Assembly: GCA_000231825.2 (NCBI GenBank)
Contig: JH720302.1
Coordinates: 1,350,899-1,414,898 of the forward strand
Source: Tetrahymena elliotti 4EA
Lineage: Eukaryota; Ciliophora; Oligohymenophorea; Hymenostomatida; Tetrahymenidae
Reading direction: 5' to 3'
Length of the DNA: 64,000 nt
In this document: positions 1 through 12,025 of the stretch, piece by piece
How the letters are laid out: each line of letters opens with the position of its first letter
Position numbering within the stretch: the stretch's first letter is position 1
Notes under the pieces: generated by a model
The model's database searches: none
Told to the model about the DNA's origin: nothing
What the model saw: the letters and a program-made list of their open reading frames with translations, nothing else
Made by a program: the position numbers and the translations under genes

Positions 1-1375
1 TTAGATATTTGAGATAAACCAAATATTTAAATTTTTTTTGGTACTAAATATGATAATTTTGTAATATTTTATCTATTTCACAATGTCTTTTACAAAATTA
101 ATAAATTCAAATAAAATTTGCATAAATTAATAGTAAAAATTTGACCATAGTTAGATTGTCTACAGATTTAATTAAAGAATGGCATTCGCACTATATCAAA
201 ATACGATTATATTACAATCTTTTTCAAAAAAATACACCTTAAAACGGAAATATAATTTATCAATTATTACTGATTGAAAATCTAATTAAATTAAAAAATT
301 TATATTTTAGGATTAATCAAATGTAACACTCACCTTCTAAAATAATTTATTTATTTTTACAAGTTTTAGCTGTTAAAAAATTCTCTCAATTCCTCTTATC
401 TTTACAACCACACTTTTTATTTAAATTATTTAGATCATGAACATATATTATGTATGACTTCTATTACTATTAAATTTCATTAAAAGGCGATCTAAATAAA
501 TATTTATTTATTTTAAATTTATTGAATTGAATTATCCATTCGAGCTTTATCACCAAAAATGTAAAAAATATTAAAAAAATCCATAAATGGATGCCCAACA
601 AGTTTAAATTTAAACATGCTTTTTTATTGATTTTTAAATTTATGGTTTTTAAGTTTTTCAATATATTCTTCAAACTTTAATAAATATTTTATTTTTTTTC
701 TATTTTTAACTTTAACATAATTAATTTCTTTCTTCAATGTGATAAGTAAGTGTAATAGACCTATTTTAAATTTGTATTTACTAATTAGAAAATTCTTTTT
801 TAGTTAAAAATAGATAAAAATAGTGTTTCTCTGTAAGTTAAAAATTTTAAATTTATAATTTTATCAAATTAATTTTAGTTTAGCAATCTTTTATAATTAA
901 TTAAGAATATCTATTAATATTCTATATAAATTTATGTATTCAAAACTAAACTTCTTTTGAAGACTTTGCATTTAAAATTTCATAATTTTTTCATACTCAA
1001 ATACAAATATGAATTACGAATTAAAATATTTCATCATTTATTTCATAAATATTATTTGATTTATTGTTCAATCATAGCTACTTATTTTTTGAGTTATCTG
1101 ACTCATCTCCATATCTAAGATTTTATAGATTACATCACTATGAGTTTAATTTATATTATTTTATAAAATACAAAAATCTATCTACACTCTATTTATTAGT
1201 TAAGCTAAGTAGACCAAAAATAAAAAATAGAAAATTTTAGTTGTAAGAATATTTAGTTATTACAATAATCACATAAATTATTGTAAGATTATATCAACAT
1301 ATATTGATAAGAATTGAAAAATAGCATAAAAAGAATTAAAATTTTGTATTTTGCTAAATAAACTCACTTTTTGGC
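1..1375. other. AT-rich intergenic region
   Basis: No convincing coding region was found on either strand. A 67-codon standard-code ORF on the minus strand (470-673) is Lys/Asn/Ile/Phe-rich and has no recognisable domain or neighbouring exon, so it is probably chance. The stretch is the 3' flank of the minus-strand exchanger gene that ends at 1376. Confidence 0.6.
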
Positions 1376-3825
1376 TCATATTTCAGCTTATTATTTGTTT
1401 TCGTCTTCTTTTGAATTGATATTATATGATTGATTAGACTTATTTTAATCTTCTTTTATATTGTTAAATTCAGTTTGAATGGGCTTTAATTGTATTTCTG
1501 AGCTGGATTAAAGTTATTCTTGTTATTTTTAGTTAGCTTAAGAGATTGTTAATTAATTGACTTATGTTAGCTTTTAAGATTATACTATTTAAAAAGTTGT
1601 TTTTAATTTTTATAAATTATTAGTAATAAAATCAGAATTCCTATTTGAGCCCATTGGTCTGGTTAATTATATTCTATCCTCTCTTAGTATTCTATTAGCT
1701 ACAATAAAATCATCTAATTTTTGCTAATAGTTTCTTATTAAAAATGTCTTGAGATATTTTTCATTGAATCTACTAAATTTAAATTATATTTTAGAGCCAA
1801 ATAGCTTTTCATCATATACATTGTTAAGTAACAAATCTATCTTTTATTTTTTGATGATAAAGTAATCTGTATCTGATAAATTTTCTTCATCTTGAATAAT
1901 TTCACTGTTGGTTTTAGACGATTATTTTACTATCTAAGTAACAGCTTTCCTTATTTACACTTCTTCATCTTATACTTAAGTTGGTTTTAAGATTTGTGCT
2001 TTATATAATTTATAAACTTCTACTTCTTCTTTACTTTCTATATCTTTTTTATCAATTTTATCATGCTGAATTTAGCTATTATTAGTATGATCTTTAGGTG
2101 GAGGTAAAATACAGTCAATTAATTTAGGATTTATTAATCCAAAAAATAGTGTAGTGGTGATGAGAACTCCAATCATTGTACTATTTAGTATATCCTTATA
2201 ATCATCTGAATGTATTTAATCTACTAAAATAAAACCAAGAATACCTCTACTTATTCCTGTAAGACAGATTACAATTTATTCTCTAAACTTAACAAGGAAT
2301 GGTGTTTTTCTGTAAAATAATCTAAAAATAGCACTAACTACAAAGACTTAAACTATTCTGCTAACCAATAAAATAAGTACAATCCATCCAATTAATGAAA
2401 AACTCCAAGCATTTCGATAGAAAGAGAAAGTAGTAAAACCAACAAAAGTAAACAAGAAATTTTCAGCACCACAAGAAATAGTTTGAAATGTAATATTAGC
2501 ACACATTTTAGCTTTGTCAGACAGATTATGAAATCCATAATATCCAATTATAAATCCACTTACAAGAAGAGAAATAATTCCTGATAAATTAAAGTATTCA
2601 ATGATACAATAACCAGAATAACTGCACATAAATACTATCAGAGATTCATGAATTACATTTTTGTTTATAAATTCAAAATGCTTTAAAATTAGTGTGCATA
2701 GTACTCCAAAAAATGTGCCAGATAGTATACTTTTAGTAATAAAAAAATCATTTTAATTCATTAATTTCCTCACTTCAATTTATATTTAGAATTTATAAAA
2801 TTATTAATGCTAATGTTAATTTAATATTTAATGCATAGGTTATATTAAAAAGGAATGTATATCATTAACCTATTAACTAAACTGTAAAAAAACCATTTTT
2901 GTCATTTATAAAATATAAAATAAGGATAATTAAATCTATTATTAATATTCCTTATAATTTATTTGAAATAATAAATTAAAAAAAATTTATTATTTTATGA
3001 TTTTGCAAGGAAAATAATATAAAAGAGGTTATTATTGGCTATTATTGAATATAATACTTTTAAACAATGAAAAAGATTTGAAATATAAATTTTTACCTGA
3101 TCAAAAAACTTTTGAGAAATACAACAAAAACATTAGGAATAGTACCCCAAGTAAAATTAGATTCACTTTCAATCAGAACTTCAAAGCTTTCAAAAAGAAT
3201 CAATGAAGTAGCATCATTCATGATACCCTCTCCAAAAATAATATGAAATAAAGTAGGAAAAAAGTGATGATTCACCATGGTAGAAGCTAAAAAAGAATCT
3301 TTAGAGCTTAAAGCTGCACTTAATAATATAATATCTTTTGAATTGAGCTATAAACTTTGTCCTTGAAGTCCATCACTAACCATATCTTTATTTCCTCTTT
3401 AAAAAATAATTATTTCATTTTTTAAAACTTTCAAATGATTTTAAATACCTTTCTACTATTATCAAATCGTTGTTGCAAAGATAGTTAATAGATGCAGCAA
3501 GGAAACTAAAAGTAATTATTGTTCCCAAGAATCCATAAATAAAAATATACATCATGTTATGAAAGAATATTTTCCTTTTCAACGAATAACCTTCTGCAAA
3601 AACAATTGCAGGGAGGAAAATAAATACAAAAACTTTTTTTTCTAACTTAACTTAGTAATCTAAAACATAGTAAGCGAAAGCCGAAACAGCTATTCCAAGA
3701 ACTATTGCTATTCCTGTTTGATGAAAGTATCTAAAATTCTTTTCTGAAAAATAGCTACCTAATATTGATTGTAAGATAATAATCAAAACTGTAAGAAAAG
3801 CTCCTATACCAAAATGATCGTTCAT
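1376..3825 (-). CDS. Na+/H+ exchanger (NHE/CPA1-like), copy A
   Basis: A predicted multi-pass antiporter exchanging Na+ (or K+) for H+, likely on an organelle or plasma membrane. The model has three exons (3825-3449, 3396-3097, 2768-1376) totalling 690 codons in frame, with a TGA stop. The intron sizes are 52 and 328 nt. The N-terminus begins MNDHFGIGAF and is followed by hydrophobic helices. Exon 2 carries the family hallmark FGEGIMNDATSLILFE. Exon 3 has AENFLFTFVGFTTFSFY and a GISRGILGFIL stretch, which matches the conserved region before the last helices of NHE proteins. The final ~230 residues are hydrophilic and rich in Gln, Lys and Glu, as expected for a cytosolic regulatory tail. Copy B (11723-14680) has exons 1 and 2 of exactly the same lengths (377 and 300 nt), so the two are duplicates. 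The family call is firm; the transported ion and the membrane are inferred. Confidence 0.88.
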
Positions 3826-5347
3826 TGTAATAACTTTTTCTTTCCTTTAATTTATTTGTTTGCAAAAATAATGAATCAAAATTTATTATGTGTTTAAGTT
3901 TATCATAACTACTTTTAAAATAATCAAATGAATAAGATTATGTTTTGAAATATAATTTATTTCATCCTTTTTTAAGTAAGATGCATCATATTCTATTAGA
4001 ATGTTAACATATTTATTTAATATTCACTCTTAATGCAGTGGATTTCTAAAATATTTTAATTATTCTAAAGTGATGAAATAAAGTTTAATTTCTTCAAATC
4101 TATTTTATTTAATTCTCAAAAAAACTTAAAAATTTTTTTTTCTTCTAAATTAATATGAATTGTTTGAGTAAATTTTGAAGCCATTTATTTTTGTGATCGA
4201 AATTGCACTTGAATTTGTTTAAAATAGATGAATTTAGTTTAACAAATTTTGAAATAGAGGAATTGTATTCTTTTTTGATTAAAAGTAATATCCGCAAATT
4301 ATAACTTTCAAAATTTAATTTTTAGTCAGAAAGTAATAAGATGTTAATCTACTGTTAAAAGCTAAAAATGAAATTTTTTCACATAAAATAAAAAGTTTTT
4401 TGAGTAAATATAATGTCAATTTAATGAGTTTCGTAGATAGATTAGTTTTGTTTTCTTTGTTAATTATCTAATTATTTCATCTTTTTTAAAAAATGGGTGT
4501 TATTACTCTTTTCAAAAAGTAAAAAAGTAAATTAGGAATTCGTAGACTTGCTTTTATTGCTTGAACAAAAGGGCGTCTATTTTAATTTATTTTTTTGATG
4601 CTTAGAAAAGCTAAATTTTTCAATAGAAAATAACTAGAGCTATTTATTACAAGCTCAAAAATATAGCTAATTATCAAAAAAATAATTCAATACAAATGTT
4701 TATTATCTATCTTTTATTTTTGGGACATAGTTAACATTAACAAGGTAAATAAAATCAAATTATTCATTAAGGATTAAAGAATCTTTTCTTTTTGTAAATA
4801 AGTAATTATGTTTCAACCAGAAAGTGAAATTTATTCTTTAAAATAAATCATTTTATTTTTCTATTCTCTAACAGCTAAACAGAGCATTATAATTCAATAA
4901 TTTAATTTAAAAAAATATTTATATTTATGAAGCTAAAAAGTGTAAGTTTTATCCATGTTTTTAATGCTTTAGTAAATAGTTATGGTTACATTATTTGCAA
5001 TCAAAAAAATTTCTTATCTGTAAAAGATCTATTTACAAACTTAAGAATTCGTAGGAAGAAAAATTAATTTAGAAGAAAAAATAAATTTCAATCAAATAAA
5101 TTCAACTTTTAATTGATGGATTTACTGATATTTTTTGAGGGGTATAAATAAATTTATTAATACTTGCTCAAATTTATAAAGAGACTAATATATTTTTTGT
5201 GGAATGTGGAATTTTTTTGGTTTAATTTTTTATATAAATGATACGATGAGAAAAAATGCATCCCTAGTATGAGTTAATACATAAAAAAAATATTAGTATT
5301 GCAATTTCATAAATTTAATATTTTTAGGAAATATTGAGAATAGCTAA
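3826..5347. other. intergenic region
   Basis: This AT-rich spacer lies between the exchanger start and the stop of protease copy A, both on the minus strand. It should contain the exchanger promoter. I see no exon, RNA gene or repeat array that I can support. Confidence 0.5.
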
Positions 5348-6355
5348 TCAGTAAGGTTGATATACATCGTCTCTAAGAATACCACCAAAGCCAGAAGTAT
5401 CACAACCTAATCTAATATAACCTGATTCTCCCCAATACTTACCCCAACTATTTCTTACTGTCCAATATTATTGAGTATATCCAACAACTGCAACTCCTGC
5501 AAGACATTCAGTACCTTATTTATTTCTTGGTAAAATACCACCAGTGTACTATTTCCAATTTAAAACATCAACACAAGCAATTAAAGCTCCATCTTTATAA
5601 AGAGCATATTTTATTTTTTAAGGAGTATTGTCAATTTTTTTGTATCCGGTAATCTTGTAAAGTGTTCCTGATGTCGATGCTTTGCAAGTACCATATACTC
5701 CAGTCCAAGGATAATTTTCTCTAAGAGCTATTCCTGTACTGACTGCATAATCATAGTAATCAGTGAACATTGCTCCAATACATCCATCATAAGTAGTACC
5801 ACAATCAACCAATTATTATTCAGAAAGATTAATATTTAGGCTTTACTTGCTATATAAATATTCAATGGTAGCAGTTGAGGCAAAAGCGAGAACAGCTCCA
5901 CATCCACCTTAGTTTTTCGCTTCTTAAAAGAAACCACTTGTATTTGTTCTAAGATCAAATACAGAAGGATAGGGTTATTACTCACTTTCAGTAGATGAAG
6001 TGCTTTCAATATAACTACCAAAAGATTTGCTCATTGCAGAGGGCTTAACTCCAGAATAAAGTTACATAAATTCTTCATCAGATAAATCAGAAAATTAGGT
6101 TACTCCAAATTAGGCAGAAGATTGTTCACTATTTAATCTGTCAACTTCTTACATATTTTAAAGGAAAACAGATAATCTGTAGGATTCGTGCTCATGAGAA
6201 TCATATGACTTGCCAAAACTTTTCTTGAACTTTTAGAAAGCTTATTACTAGGAGTGTTTTTTAGAAAAGTGTGTTTTCTATTTATTCACTTTCTCACCAA
6301 ATACAATGGCTAAAAGGAGAATAAAAACAATGGTTTTTTTCAAATTTTTATTCAT
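5348..6355 (-). CDS. secreted papain-family (C1) protein, catalytic residues lost (copy A)
   Basis: An intronless 335-residue cathepsin-L-like protein. Residues 1-20 form a signal peptide ([20 protein letters not shown]). An I29-type propeptide follows, with the FSDLSDEEF motif, then the peptidase domain. Where papains have QGxCGSCWAF, this protein has [10 protein letters not shown], so the nucleophilic Cys is Val (codon GTT). Where they have NHAVxxVGY, it has LAGVAVVGY, so the catalytic His is Ala. The Asn of NSWG is kept ([18 protein letters not shown]), and structural cysteines such as [10 protein letters not shown] and the oxyanion-side Gln are present. The reading frame is intact with a TGA stop, so selection seems to have kept the protein after catalysis was lost. 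It is probably a secreted or vacuolar pseudoprotease, perhaps a decoy or binding protein. Copy B (9356-10352) is a neighbouring paralog on the same strand. The length fits a full C1 zymogen. Confidence 0.85.
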
Positions 6356-9355
6356 TTTTATTTTTTAGTATTTTTGTTTTGCTATAAATTGATTATAAAA
6401 AGTGACAGTATGATTAAATACTTAAATTAATTATTACAGGGTTGGTATGACATTTATTAAATTAGTAAGAAAATATCTTTAACATATTATCTCATAAACC
6501 ACACAAATTCCAACAAAAATCTTTTAATAAAAAACCTAACCGCTTAAATCTGATTTAAATTAGAATATCTTATTTTTATTATCATAAATTACATTTAGTA
6601 ATTACAGATAGGTAAAAGGATTATATAAAATCTGAAAAGGGCATTTGAATTAAATAAATTTATTTATAAATAGCAATGAGGCTTGCAACAACTTTATAAT
6701 AACTTAGTTAGATTTATAACCTAATACTTAAATCTTTAAGATAAGATTTGCTACATTTTACTATTTAGCAAGGGAAATAGCTTAAATGAAAAAATATATC
6801 TTTACTAAATTATGTTACATTTATTTATTTGTAAATGCTCTGTTTTTTTTCAATCAAAAAATCAACAAAATTTGCATGAAAGCATTTGAAAACATCTAAC
6901 AGGTTTATTTCAGTTTTCATAAATTATGCTTGGTGATGGCTTATTTTAATAAAGAGAAATTGCTATCGACTTATTTTTAAATTAAGAGAGAAGAAATAAA
7001 CTTCACTCCCCAATAGCTTATTTCAGATTATTTTACCTTTGGGATGATCGAACAAATTAATTAAAAAAAATTGAAAGTTTGTGGAAAATACGATTTAGAG
7101 ATATTGATATTTTAAGGTCACTAAGTTATAATCTCTAAGGTTATTTATCTAAGCATTTGCTTGTGAATTCAAAAATTTAATCAGAATTAATTTGAAATAA
7201 AATTTCAATTTATTAAATTATGGGATTATTTTTTTATGATTTTTATCACTAGAAAATATACTAAAAAAAGGGAAGGAAGATTTTTGAAAAAAATATTTGC
7301 TTAACAAAAAAATTAAAACCTTAGTTAGAATATTTTATGGGAGTACTTTATTCATTATATATAAATATGCCCTACCATACATAAAAAGTATTTAAATTAA
7401 ATTATTTTTTTTTCAAAAATGTAAAGGCATGAATTAATAAAATCAAATTAAAAGATATTTATATCATTTGTTAACTGCAAATTAAGTTTTTAACGAATTA
7501 CTTAGTTACAAAAATCATTTATATATATCCCTCTTTTTATCAATCACTTATGTCACCAGCTCTTTCTTAATTTTAATAATTAGTTTCAAAACCAGTCTAG
7601 TTGCTAAATAATCATAATACTGCAAATCAGCTCCATGTATTCTGCATTTATAGTAAATCAAAAAGTCGATCCTTAATTTATTTTTAGGAGATAATTATTA
7701 ATTACCACTAATTTTGTGTTAATAACCTTATAATGAAGTATTTATAATCTTTAAATTTTATGTAAGGATTACATACTTATAACAAACAATCCTATCTTTT
7801 TTGAGAAATTTCAGTTACATTCTAACTATCCTATTCTAGATCTATCATACAAAGTTAAGCAATCTAAAAATTTTTTACTAGAGATATTAATATTTTAATT
7901 ATAATAAATCTATAATATTTCATCTAAAAATAGAATAAATTTTATATTCTGCTTTGTTTTTAGCTATTTAAATGTAGCAGAGCCTCTAATTTTGATTTTT
8001 TTGTTTTTAACCAAAAATGCTCAATTTTGAGTTGGATTAAAGAAGTAGAGGTTTCCATTCTTAACAACTTCTGTAGAAATATTAATTCAAATAGAGTGCT
8101 CTTTAATTCTTATTTGGTGGAATCAAAAAATTGATTTACTTTATCTTAATTCAAAATTTTGTATTTTTCAGCATCTCAAGAAAAAAGAGAAGAACTAAGT
8201 GATTGCAATTAAAATTAATCATATGATTTATTAAATATTTTAGAAAACTCTCCATAAATAAGAGTAACTAAAAAAAGATATTTAAAAAATATATTTTTAG
8301 AAAGATAAACGAATTTTAAAATTGCTATTCAACTACCAAATAAAAATAATAAAGTTCAATACATTATATCTATCAATAAATTCTATTCTTATTTTGGGCT
8401 AAGAAAATGAGTGATAAAGAATTTAAGAAAAAAGATAATATTTTAGTTAATTAGAAATAGATAGAGAGAAGTGTAAATTTATTATCATATCATAATTAAA
8501 TAACTAACTCAGTTATTAAAATTGATAAGAATTATTTAGGATTGTAAGTATTCAAATTTTTACCACTACTATTGCGTCATGCTAAGTTAATTAAATTGCT
8601 GCCTTTTTCTAATGTAAATTTAATATTTTAAATCAAAGCAATAAGAAAAGTGAAAGAAGAAAATAAGTAAATGTTTTTACTTCAAATCTAAATAAAAGTT
8701 AATTATCATTTACTTTTCTTTCTTATTTTGTATGAGTGTGAATTTATAAAATGATATCAAGTGTTTCCATCTTTTTCATTTGCACCTAGAACCATAATTA
8801 GAGTAAAACATTTTATAGTTAATTAATTATTCAATAATAATATTGTTAATAGTTGAGAACTAAACATATTTATTAGAGGTAAAAGGTTTGATTTTAAAAG
8901 TAAAAAAAAATAAAACTAAGATTTTGATGATCTCTAAAATTAAACAAACCAAACAAATCATAAGAAAAAACAAGATGATTTTCATAATTTTTAAAAGAAA
9001 TTAATTTATGTTTTTTTTTTTGAATAAAAATTAAATTATTTTAGATATTCTTATTGAGCGAAATAGTGTCTTTTTTAATCTTAAAAATGAATTATATTTT
9101 CATAAAAAGTTAAAGATTTTTGTAGTTAGATTTATTGCGAAGGCTAAATCTTTCTGATGAATTAAAATAAAAAAATGTAATAAAATAATCTTTAATTTAA
9201 TAAAATTAAGTTATTTGGAAAATTTATAGAAAGTAAAAATAAAAGATTATTAATTAATTAATTATAGAATTGTATTGTGAAATAAAAAAAAATAAACACA
9301 AAAACTTATTTAATTCATAATTTTTTTTTAAACTGAATAAATTAAAAATTTTTAA
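6356..9355. other. 3-kb intergenic region with doubtful ORFs
   Basis: The region is mostly featureless AT-rich DNA between the two protease paralogs. A ciliate-code minus-strand ORF near 7540-7690 reads FLIYYKCRIHGADLQYYDYL in its middle but has no clear start or family. A plus-strand ORF at 8407-8754 is listed separately. Nothing else could be supported. Confidence 0.4.
8407..8754 (+). CDS. doubtful small hypothetical protein
   Basis: A ciliate-code ORF of 115 codons beginning MSDKEFKKKDNILVNQKQIE and ending in TGA. The first ~45 residues look like ordinary hydrophilic protein. After a possible GTAAGTATTC splice donor at about 8537, the reading becomes hydrophobic and less protein-like, so the real gene, if any, is spliced or short. 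No domain was recognised. It could be a chance ORF, because only one codon in 64 is a stop in this code. Confidence 0.2.
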
Positions 9356-10352
9356 TCAGTAAGGTTAAAAGGCATATTTTATGATTGCACTATTTTAATT
9401 AGGATTGTAAGCCAATCTGATATAACCTTTTTCTGCCCAAGCAGTTCCCCAACTATTTCTGAGAATCAAATATTCATTTTTATATCCAACTAAGACAACT
9501 GCTTAATTACATTAATTGCCTTGCATATTTAAGTTTAAAACTCCACCTTAGAAACTATTCCAATTAGTAGCATCAGCACAAACAGCTACAGGTCCTTATT
9601 CAACAAGCGCTTTCTTTATAGATTAAAAATTTGACTCTATTTATTTAAATCTACTAATTTTGTAAAGCTATCCTGAAGAAGATTCTTTACAATTTGAATA
9701 ACCTTAGTAATGCCCCACATAAGGATACCTACTAGATAGAGCCACTCCAGTATTAGTTGTGTACTGATAATACTTTACGAACCAAAACCCATCACATCCA
9801 CTCATATTATGCCAGCCACAATCAACTAACTATTATTCAGAAAGAGTTACGTTTTGATTTTTCTTACTATATAAGAATTCAACTTATGATAGTACAGCAA
9901 AGGCTACACAATTTCCACATGAAACTTAGTTTTTAACTTGTTTTAAGTAACCATTTGTGCTTTATCTAAGATCGGAAGAAGCAGGACAACATGAACTTTA
10001 CTCACTCCCAGCAGTTGACTCTGTTTGAACATAGTTATCAAAAGAATTTGTAAATTCAGGAAGTTAAACTCCTCCTACATGAAGTTGCATAAATTCTTCT
10101 TATGTCAAATCAGTAAAATGGTTAACTCCAAATCTGGCTGAAGTCTATGAGTTATTCAATTCATCTATTTCTTTCAGATTTTAGATAAAAACTGAGAATT
10201 TATAAGATTCATATTCTTGAGATTATATGTTTAGCATATATTTTCTTAAATTTTTAGAGTTGTTATTACTACAAGTGTTTTTTAGTAGATTTTAATTAAT
10301 TAAAGTTTTTAGTTATTAACTTTTTAGAACAATAGAGTTATTTTTCTTTCAT
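9356..10352 (-). pseudogene. papain-family (C1) paralog, frameshifted, active-site His lost (copy B)
   Basis: A close paralog of copy A. From 10237 down to the TGA at 9356 there is an in-frame run of 293 codons beginning MLNIQSQEYESYKF. It contains the propeptide motif FTDLTQEEF and a Cys-containing active site, CGNCVAF, with Val in place of the usual Trp. The catalytic His is Gln (CNQAVVLVGY, codon TAA), while RNSWG is kept. Upstream, the N-terminal part that aligns with copy A (KKHLQQQQLQKFKKIYAK, from an ATG at 10352) is in another frame. The shift lies near 10225-10235 and has no plausible intron. No hydrophobic signal peptide is present in any frame, unlike copy A. Either this is a decaying pseudogene, or a sequencing error plus a replaced N-terminus has occurred. 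Even if it is expressed, the Cys-His pair is incomplete. Confidence 0.7.
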
Positions 10353-11722
10353 GACTTTATTTTTATATTTTTTTCCTTTGAATAAAAACTTAATTAAAAT
10401 TAACGAAAATTAGCGTAATTTGTATTTTAAGCGATTAAATTGTATTTTTCTTATAATTCAACTCTATAAAAGAATTTATAAGAATGAATCCAAAGTAAAA
10501 TATCTCAGATTTTAAAGATTGATTTTTATCAGTCGTATTTTTATCTCCTAAAACCACTAAGATAGCATTTTTTAAAATTTGTTCTTATTAATTTATTTTA
10601 AATTAAAATAGAAAAAAGGGAGACAAGAAAAATTACAAGTCATTTTATTTTGAGGAAAATTTTTAGTTTACTCCTTTGATTATTACTAATTATTACTGAT
10701 TTTTTTTATTTAAAAAAATCATCAAAATTTTTTATATTTTTGGATATTAGAAAGATTTAAAAAAATTAATAAATAATTGACTAAATTCACTAAACAGTAA
10801 AATAATTTTGTAGATTTTTTTGAGGATAATTACTGATTAAGATTCATTTTCCCTTAATAGATGTAAAATAAATTAATTTAATTTCGTGTTATGTAAGCAT
10901 GTTCGTTTTTATATTTTACAATAATTAGTTATTCAAAATCTAATTTGTTTTTTATAAAGTTAAAAAATTTTTAGAAAACAATTAGACTAATAAAAATATT
11001 TCTTACTTTAAATTTCTAAATTAAAAAAAATAAATTAGAAAAATTTTATATTTAAATTAAACATGTTTATCTAAATTTATCTTCAATGGATATTAATTAG
11101 TCTGTGATCAAAAGGAATGAGGAAGGTTATCATAAAAAATATAAAAGAACTAAATTTAATAAAGTAACTGACAACTCAGATTCTCAGATTTTTTGATTGT
11201 CGATCAGATCAAATTTTGCACTTTTAAGATTTAAAAAAAGAATCCAAAAGTAAGAATCATAAAAATGAGCGAAGTTTAATATAAATGTGTGACAAAAAAA
11301 ATTCTACTTATTATCAACAATAGATTTGAGAAAAATTTTTACAAATAAAAAATGTCATTATTTAAAGAAATAGTGCTTTTCTTATTTTTATTTTTATAAT
11401 ATATAGCTAGTTAGTTACCTTATTTTTTTTGTTAATACACCATAACAAAATAATAAGTTTAGATTTATTGAATTTTATCAAATTTAAATTGTCAAACTGT
11501 TTAAATAAAATTTTTTATTTTCTCCTAAAAAATAAATTAAAAGGTAAATGAATATAATTCTTGGTTGTTGATTAATTAATTTCAATCAACATTTTATGGA
11601 AATAAAAAGTATTTGTTTATTTGCAACAAAAAATAAAAAATAAATGTATTGCTAAAACAGCTTTTTATGATAAAGTACTCTATAAAAATTAAAGAGCAAA
11701 AACTTTAATTTGACACAAATAA
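10353..11722. other. intergenic region
   Basis: This AT-rich spacer lies between protease copy B and the 3' end of exchanger copy B. I see no gene, RNA or repeat in it. Confidence 0.5.
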
Positions 11723-11953
11723 TCATTCTATTTTATGCAAACTAGCTGTGTTAATATTTTAATTCACTAAATTATTTTTTTCTTCATCTGAAACTTTAGA
11801 TTTTTAATCTTATTCTTATTCTTCTTATTATTATTATTATTATTATTATTATTNNNNNNNNNNNNNNNNNNNNNNNNNNNNNNNNNNNNNNNNNNNNNNN
11901 NNNNNNNNNNNNNNNNNNNNNNNNNNNNNNNNNNNNNNNNNNNNNNNNNNNNN

Positions 11954-12025
<72 letters not shown>

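Noticed and set aside
470..673. 67-codon minus-strand ORF
   Set aside because: Composition is what AT-rich noncoding DNA gives; no domain, signal peptide or paralog.
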